From NCBI GenBank assembly GCA_024516155.1, contig JAJJXM010000034.1:248001-312000 (forward strand): a stretch of DNA of 64,000 nucleotides. Reading direction: 5' to 3'. Made by a program: the position numbers and the translations under genes. The notes beneath the pieces are model-generated. The model was not told the origin of the DNA and ran no database searches. It worked only from the letters and a program-made list of their open reading frames with translations. Source of the stretch: Pyronema omphalodes. Taxonomy: Eukaryota > Ascomycota > Pezizomycetes > Pezizales > Pyronemataceae. This document shows positions 57,677-64,000 of the stretch, one piece after another (positions within the stretch are counted from its first letter, which is position 1; each line of letters opens with the position of its first letter).

Positions 57677-58712
57677 GGTATTCCGTGATAGAGCTGGCGT
57701 AGATGCTGTATTGGATTTATGGGTTGGTTGATGAGGTGTGGTGAAACTTGTCGAATTCGAAGATGGGATATGTGTATGTGGTATTATGCTCGATTCACTT
57801 TGTATTCAATCGGAAATCAGCTCTGGCAGTCTCTCCTCGCGAGTGGGGTCGAGTGGAGAAGTTCTACAGCAACGAACGAACGCGCTGCTGGGATTTGTTC
57901 TCGCTAGCTCTGCTGGTTTGGCGAGTCACGCTGCTTTGCCCGTCTCTAGAACTGTTTTCACGTGTTTTTAATACAGTCAGCAAGTGGTTTTGCAGGGGTT
58001 TTGCTATTGATTTTAACGTCTTTGGGTTAGCTTTTAAATGGTGTTCTTTTTTGTTTGGGTGGCAGGGAATGGGCGCTCGCGTCCAGTTGGTGGGCAGAGA
58101 AAAGAGCGGGGAAGCAGCTTATTCAGCTCTTTTGGGGGGGTTTTCTCTGATTTTTTTCTGGTGTGAAGTGGTAGAAATTGTCAGATTTCTGAAATAAACT
58201 CTAAAACTTGTCATATTCCTCCCAAAAGCTATCGATTTGTAGAAAATTCAATCCCAATGCAAAGAATCCCATTTGTAGAAAAGTAAATCCCAATACAAAG
58301 GATCCCATTTGGTACCTGACTAGCAATATCCAGCTAATTCGTGGCAAATTGAGAAAATCATTCAAAAATTTGTAAAGTACGATAGACAGAAATGCATATC
58401 TAAATTGATGTAATTCTTAAAAGAACAATTAATTAATCATACATTTTAATTTTACAATTCTCACTGACAGTAAATCCCTCCGAGTCTGTCACCCTTACCC
58501 CGCCATCGACCACAACTCCTCCCGAGTAACCGGAACACCAAAACCACCGGACCAGACCAGCTGCCAACCCATGTTCGAGCCGCGTACAACCTAACGCAGC
58601 ACCGTGACGTTACGTGAACGTTGTATTCGGGTACAACCAACTGATGGCGCTTCAACACGCCGATTTCACTACGAAACCTAACTTTCCGACGGCACCCCAG
58701 GCAAGCTTCATC
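57677..58712. promoter_or_regulatory. shared divergent promoter region, exportin / ALG2
   Basis: About 1.0 kb lies between the divergent start codons of the exportin and ALG2 genes. It contains two tandem copies of a 36-base unit (58236-58271 and 58272-58307), each with TTTGTAG, AATCCCAAT and GATCCCA/AATCCCA elements. A 149-codon ORF at 57748-58197 has no homology that I can recognise and is judged chance. Confidence 0.55.
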
Positions 58713-60288
58713 ATGTCCGACGCTCCGAAAAGAATCCTCTTTATCCATCCAGACCTCGGAATCGGTGGCGCCGAAAGATTAGTGGTGGACGCCGCTGTGG
58801 GCTTACAGGAAAGAGGACATGCTGTCACCATCTATACCTCTCATTGCGACCCAAGACATTGCTTCGATGAGGCAAGAAATGGTATGTTACTGCGATACAT
58901 TTTCGTCTTGAATCACTTGAGCTTTATGAGCTCTGAGTGGCCTATAGGGAGGTTTCAAACTTCTCAGCGGTTGCCCAAAGGCCTCCGACCAAAGATTCCT
59001 AAGCTTCCTGACCAAGCTTGTCATTGGCCTCCAACCCCTCATCCCCCACCTCTACCTTCCAAGCTACCAAGGTTCTAACCCTTCATCCACAGGTACCCTC
59101 AACATCCGCGTCGCCGGCAACACACTCATTCCCCCCAACATCCTCGGCCGCTTCAGCATCCTCTGTGCGATTCTGCGACAGCTACACCTAACGCTCACCC
59201 TCCTACTCAGCGGCGAGCTCTCCACCTACGACTACCTCTTTATTGACCAACTCTCAGCATGCATTCCTTTAATCCGTATCTTCTCCCCCAAACTCGCCAT
59301 CCTATTCTACTGCCACTTCCCCGACTACCTCCTCGCGGCACGAAAGTCACTAGTAAAGCGCCTATACCGTATACCATTCGATTTCCTTGAGGGAGCAACA
59401 ACAGGAAAAGCTCATGCAGTTGTGGTCAACTCCAACTTCACCAAGAGTGTGTTCAAGACTGCGTTTCCCGGTATCAACACAGAGCCAAGGGTAGTTTATC
59501 CATGTGTCGATGTAAAAGAGAAACCCAAGGGTAGGATGAGCCAAGGGAAGGTGGAGGTGTTTTTTACCGACTTGGAGGGAAGTGGCAGGAAGACATTATT
59601 ATCCATCAACCGCTTCGAAAGAAAAAAGAACATCGAACTAGCCATTCTGTCCTTCGCCGGTCTATCCTCAGAAGAGCGGAAGAAGACACGACTAGTAATC
59701 GCAGGTGGTTACGATTACAGGGTTCGGGAGAATAGGGAGTATCATCAGGAGCTTGAAGGGCTTTGTGATAAAGAAGGATTAAGACATACTACTTGTCATA
59801 ATTTCATCTCATCTCTGGATGTACCGGCAAATACGGATGTGCTGTTTCTTCAATCCATCCCTGCGAATTGGAAAGCTTACCTCCTGTCTTCTGCCTCGCT
59901 GCTGCTTTATACCCCCGAGAGGGAGCATTTTGGAATCGTTCCTCTAGAGGCTGCCGTAGCGAAGATTCCAGTGTTGGCACATAACAGTGGAGGGCCATTG
60001 GAAACTATCAAGGAGGGTGTGACAGGATGGTTAAGACCAGATGTACCAGAGGAGTGGACCAAAGTTATCAGGAAAGCCCTTTTCGAACTTTCACAAGAAG
60101 TGGAGGAGATGGGACGCAAAGCCAGGGAAAAGGCCGTGGCGGAGTTTTCGAAGGAGAAGATGGCGGAGAGGATTGAGAAGGAGTTTAGGTTGATTAAGAC
60201 CAAGGATGAAAGTGTTCTTGGAGCTTTGGTTGCTGTGACGGGGTTGATGGCTGTGGGTGTGGCTGTGGGGGTTATGTTTTTGCTTTGA
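58713..60288 (+). CDS. ALG2: ALG2 alpha-1,3/1,6-mannosyltransferase
   Basis: Two exons: 58713-58881 and 59093-60288 (1365 bases, 454 residues). The 211-base intron (GTATGT..ACAG) joins DEARN to [14 protein letters not shown]. The start at 58713 ([21 protein letters not shown]) fits the family; an in-frame ATG at 58644 would add 23 residues. The N-terminal GT-B lobe has [17 protein letters not shown] and [13 protein letters not shown]. The C-terminal lobe has [17 protein letters not shown] and the donor-binding [12 protein letters not shown] with E-x7-E spacing of GT4 enzymes. It ends with a hydrophobic anchor [23 protein letters not shown]2 adds the second and third mannoses to the dolichol-linked oligosaccharide on the cytosolic face of the ER. 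Identification is firm. Confidence 0.94.
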
Positions 60289-61456
60289 AGGCCGGCCAAC
60301 CAGGAGCTTGCTGGTGGTTACTATGTCCCTCAACTGTGGATGAGACGAAGGAAATTTGGTTTCAGTGGTTGATTGGTGGTCGAGTCTGAGAATGTGCGGG
60401 ATTCACTGTATCGGTAATAGCCTTTTAAAAGGGCGTTTCTGGAGTTTATTTGGGTTTTATCACAACTCTAATGCGATTTTTATTCTATTCCATACCCTTT
60501 TTTTTTTGACGATCTAAATACCCTTAAAATTCAGTCTCGACGGTGGTTTATCACCATTTCTTATTGAATAATCCTTAATACTTGTACTTGTCCCCGGGTT
60601 AATCATTACTCCATTTATCATCAATAACCACCCCCCATCATCAATTTCAATTTCAATTTCAATTTCAATCTCAATTTCAATTCCAATTTTGCCATTCTAC
60701 ATATTCCATTTCCTTGGGCCTTATATACCCCCCAACGTGGTTGAAGTAGTCAGTACATGTGTAACACAACCCCAGTGACAACCCAGTGACAACCCATGAT
60801 TCCGTATTTAACCCCCCCCCCCCTCCCTCTTACGTCATCCAACGCGCCACTGACACACTGACTGACATCAGGCGCTCTCAGAATTTCTCGCTAAAAGTTA
60901 GCCTTTAACCTTCTTAACCTTGCCCGCAGCCCCGCAGCTCCGACGCTGCCAACTTCTTAGCCTTTTTAGCCTGTGGCATAGTCTCTGACTTACAGTCGTG
61001 TAGTCTCCTGGTGTTCTAACTTCTGGTATCCTCGATCTGCGCGACTGCGATAAAAAAAGTTTGTTTGTTTGTTTGTTCGAAAACTTCGGATACTGCGGGG
61101 ATTACCTGGTGCTGGCAGGTGAATAGGATATTGGGATATTACGGTTTACGGTTTATGATTTACGGTTTTCGATAAGATTGGGTTTTACTGCTTACGGGGT
61201 ATTGGGAATAAAGGAACGAGAAGGAACGCGGCGAAACGAAACGAAGAACGAGGAACGACAGATAATTACGCGCATAACCACTAGTGCGTGGTGTGCACCG
61301 GGGGACTCGACGATTCTTCGACCTCTGCGACCTCTGCGACCTCTGCGACCTCTGCGACCTCTGCGACCTCTGCGACCTCTGCGACCTCTGCGACCTCTTC
61401 GACTCGTCTTCGACTCGCCCAATCCGACTTAACCTCACCACAAGCATATCGACAAA
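60289..61456. other. intergenic with simple repeats and VID27 leader
   Basis: Contains TCAATT-type hexamer repeats (60633-60687), a C-run near 60812, GTTT repeats (61053-61076), and the 9-base array that ends 55 bases before the VID27 start. No gene seen. Confidence 0.5.
61321..61401. repeat. 9-bp tandem array (ACCTCTGCG)9
   Basis: Eight perfect units and a ninth with one change. All frames on both strands stay open through it, so overlapping ORFs are artefacts. It lies in the probable 5' UTR or core promoter of VID27. Confidence 0.93.
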
Positions 61457-64000
61457 ATGTTCATGCTCAGAAACTTCGGAAAATACATCTTCGGGGATAA
61501 TACGAAACAGGATATTATACAGTTGGATGCGGGACAATTATATATTGTTAGACCGAACTCGGTGAAGGGGTATAGTGAGTGCATGTAGGTTTTTGTCTTT
61601 TTTTTGCTTGTCTTTGTGATTGGGATTGGGGGGGCGCGGCGGGGGATGGTGGGGAGGGGGTATATGGAGGAGGAGGAGGTGACGAAGTTCTTTGTGATAG
61701 CGGGCGCAAGGCGCAGTTACTGAGGATTTTCTTCACTTCCTCAAAGGCCGCTCCCCTCCCCCACCCAACCCCGCCCACCCTCCCTAATGAAGCCTCAACT
61801 TTCAGTTGCTAATACCCCACAGTTTTAAAGATGCGCAAGCTACAATCCGTCGCACATCGACAGCCTACCACTACCAACTGGTAATCCAGCGAGCCTACGA
61901 AGAGGGGGAAGAACAACTACTAGACGACGCGGAGGATAGTGACGATACCAAGGATGAGAAGGAATTTTTACTTGATGAGACGCTGCATTTGCGTTCTACT
62001 ATAAGGGATGGTCAGGCTGTGTTTGCTTGGAGGGATTTGAGTGGGGTAGGTTATATCTATTGCGGGGTGGGAATAGAAGTTTGATATGTCCGGGACTGGA
62101 ATGAGTCAGGTATAGGCTTTTAGAGTCAGTCATAGCTAACAGATATACACAGGATCCAGGTGATCTATACGAATTCATTTGCGATACGTCGGTTCAGCCA
62201 AGCGCGATTAGAACTTTCGAGACGGTTTCGCTTCGCTGCCAGTATGAGAGGAAATTCAATAAGCCCCATGATCATGCTACTGAGGCGGAGTTGCAGCAGT
62301 TTGTTTTCGCGTAAGTGTTGTGTTATTTCTATTCACTCCCGTCCCCCATACCTCAACTTGGCGGTTAAAGTTGTTGTGCTGGAACCTCAGAGGGTTGTTC
62401 AAACTTGTTTGCTGGTTGGGGCCCAGCGGGTTCGAACCTTGGTTACTTGGGTTACCAGAAACTAGCCAGGATTATATTAGACTTTAACTCTTAAACTCAC
62501 AAGCTGACACCTGCATACCATTAGCGACTCTCCAATTCCCCCCGCATCCCCCACCACAACTTCCCCCGCCGCCTCAGCGTTCAGTTCACCGATATCCTCA
62601 CCGCATCCTGCTGACAACGACGAATTCTATACTCCCCAAAAAATGTCTTCTCGTCGCTTGAGAAGTAATAAAAATCAGAGCCCCGAGCCTGAGCCAGAGT
62701 CCCCGCAAAAGACCCCGGTTGTTAAGAAGACAGTTGCGCCAAAGGCCCAGGAAGCTCCAGAGTCGTTTGAAACTCTTTGTAAGGAAGATGCTCAGCTTCA
62801 TCTTTTTGATATGAACACACAGCTCTTTTATATGCTGGAGGAGGAGGTTACCGCTACTGTTAGTGAGGTTGGCAAATGGCAGTGTAAGTTTCATCCGGTC
62901 CTCATCTAATCTCATCACAACTTGAAGCTTGGGATCTTCAAACCTTAAATCTTGAGATCTTCAAAGCTACATAACAGGCGCTAATGATGTTCTGTAGACT
63001 GGCTCCAAATTGAAGCCGCCGGTAAACCAGCTGTCGGAACTCCAGTTATCGCAGATATGAACCCCGTCTTCAACTTTGACTACAAATCCTTTGTTTTCAA
63101 CTACTACGACGAACAAGGATCTGCATATTCCTATCTCCTCCGCTTCGCCGATATCGAGTCTGAAGAGCGCTTCCAGGAGGGTCTTATGCGTGCTCTGTGG
63201 GAGCAGTTGAATGAAATCAAATGGGCTAAGGCGAAGGATCAGGAGCGGGAGTACGTTCTCGACGCCTTCCAGGATCTTACCATGGAAGACGCACCGCCTA
63301 TTGAGGGAGAGGAACGAGAGGAACGAGAGGAGGAGGAAGAGGAGGAGGAGGAATACTACGAGGATGCCGAAGACGACACCGCCGCTGGTAACCAATCCGA
63401 AGAGTACGATTCCGACGAAGAACAAGACGACGTCCACGGCAACCCAGCAGTCGACGACGACGGCAACATCAACTCCCAACTCGCCGTTGGTTTCAAGAGT
63501 GATCGCTCTTTCGTCGTTCGTGGTAACCAGATCGGTGTCTTTAAGCACGTCTCTGACAAAGACCTTGAATTCTCTACCACCATCACCAATGTCCGTACTA
63601 CAGCTGGTAAATCCTTTGCTCCTAGCAAGGTTATGCTCCACCAGGGTGATTCCAGTATGATCATGCAAGACCCTAACAACCCTCACTCCTTGTACCGTAT
63701 GGACTTGGAATACGGTAAGATCGTCGACGACTACAAAATCCACGACGATATCCCCGTGAAGCTTTTCGCCCCGGAGAAGAAATTCGCACAAATGACCGGT
63801 GAACAAACCTTCCTCGGACTTTCCAGCAACTCACTTTTCCGCATCGACCCCCGTCTCAGCGGCAACAAGTTGGTTGATACACAGCTAAAACAATACGTCT
63901 CCAAGAATGACTTTTCCGCCACCGCCACCACGGAGAACGGTTACATTGCCGTCGCTTCCAACAAGGGAGATATCCGTCTCTTTGACCGTCTCGGTATCAA
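61457..64000 (+). CDS. VID27: VID27 homologue, 5' part (truncated by window end)
   Basis: Five exons seen: 61457-61584, 61823-62045, 62153-62310, 62525-62883 and 62998-64000, where it runs off the window (623 codons present). Splicing restores VKGYSECIFKDAQATIRRT and VFADSPIPPASP in phase. The N-terminus MFMLRNFGKYIFGDNTKQ, the YQLVIQRAYEEGEEQLLDD region, and the LCKEDAQLHLFDMNTQ to GKWQYWLQIEAAGKP PH-like region follow the Vid27 order. An acidic stretch (roughly residues 395-430) precedes the start of the C-terminal WD-like domain: FLGLSSNSLFRIDPRLSG and GYIAVASNKGDIRLFDRLG. In yeast Vid27 is linked to vacuolar import and degradation of gluconeogenic enzymes; its biochemical role is poorly known. 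Family is firm; exon ends are by eye. Confidence 0.9.

Noticed and set aside
57748..58197. 149-codon ORF in the exportin/ALG2 promoter region
   Set aside because: Composition looks random, no homology recognised, and it lies in a divergent promoter.
61160..61537. Several 70-125-codon ORFs on both strands
   Set aside because: Created by the 9-bp array; the real gene starts at 61457 in another frame.
62395..62460. tRNA-like GGGTTCGAACC in VID27 intron 3
   Set aside because: The T-loop-like palindrome has no matching acceptor, D or anticodon stems.
63211..63806. Long ORFs in other frames and on the minus strand (279 codons)
   Set aside because: Shadows of VID27 exon 5, whose acidic coding sequence leaves antisense frames open.

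Overview
This window is nuclear DNA from a filamentous ascomycete (Pezizomycotina type). The evidence is the gene set (Bem3-type RhoGAP, Msn5/exportin-5, ALG2, VID27, a fungal CorA-like transporter, a NACHT relic), short GT..AG introns of about 45-240 bases with CTRAY-like branch sites, and scattered microsatellites. The exact lineage cannot be told from the sequence.

Layout. Bases 1-8.9 kb: the C-terminus of an alpha/beta hydrolase, a tRNA-Ser(AGA), a microbial-type PARG-like protein, a multi-frame gene relic and mitochondrial asparaginyl-tRNA synthetase. Bases 9-23 kb are gene-poor. They hold a gamma-glutamylcyclotransferase-like protein with a C-terminal membrane segment, a frameshifted NACHT NTPase relic, a 65-residue Cys/His-rich protein, a spliced fragment of a glycosylated-looking protein and other decayed coding stretches. 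Bases 23.4-24.8 kb: glycerol-3-phosphate dehydrogenase. Bases 25-32.8 kb: mostly intergenic, with hexanucleotide arrays and one candidate three-exon small gene. Bases 32.8-37.5 kb: BEM3-like PX/PH/RhoGAP protein with a G-rich upstream region. Bases 37.5-46.2 kb: gene-poor apart from a small secreted cysteine protein. Bases 46.2-52.3 kb: a CorA-like transporter, a diverged 208-bp tandem duplication and an F-box/ankyrin protein whose own start codon is tandemly duplicated. Bases 53.4-64 kb are gene-dense: exportin-5/Msn5, divergently transcribed ALG2, and the 5' part of VID27, which runs off the window.

The housekeeping genes cover unrelated processes: mitochondrial translation, glycerol and redox metabolism, polarity signalling, divalent cation transport, nuclear export, N-glycosylation and vacuolar import. 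No biosynthetic cluster, CRISPR-like array or intact transposon was seen. The most notable material is between the core genes: coding remnants broken by single-base indels next to long, intact housekeeping ORFs, tandem duplications with coding-like substitution patterns, and several small genes that appear only once introns are removed. All exon boundaries were inferred by eye from splice motifs, reading phase and family resemblance, and none is backed by transcripts.
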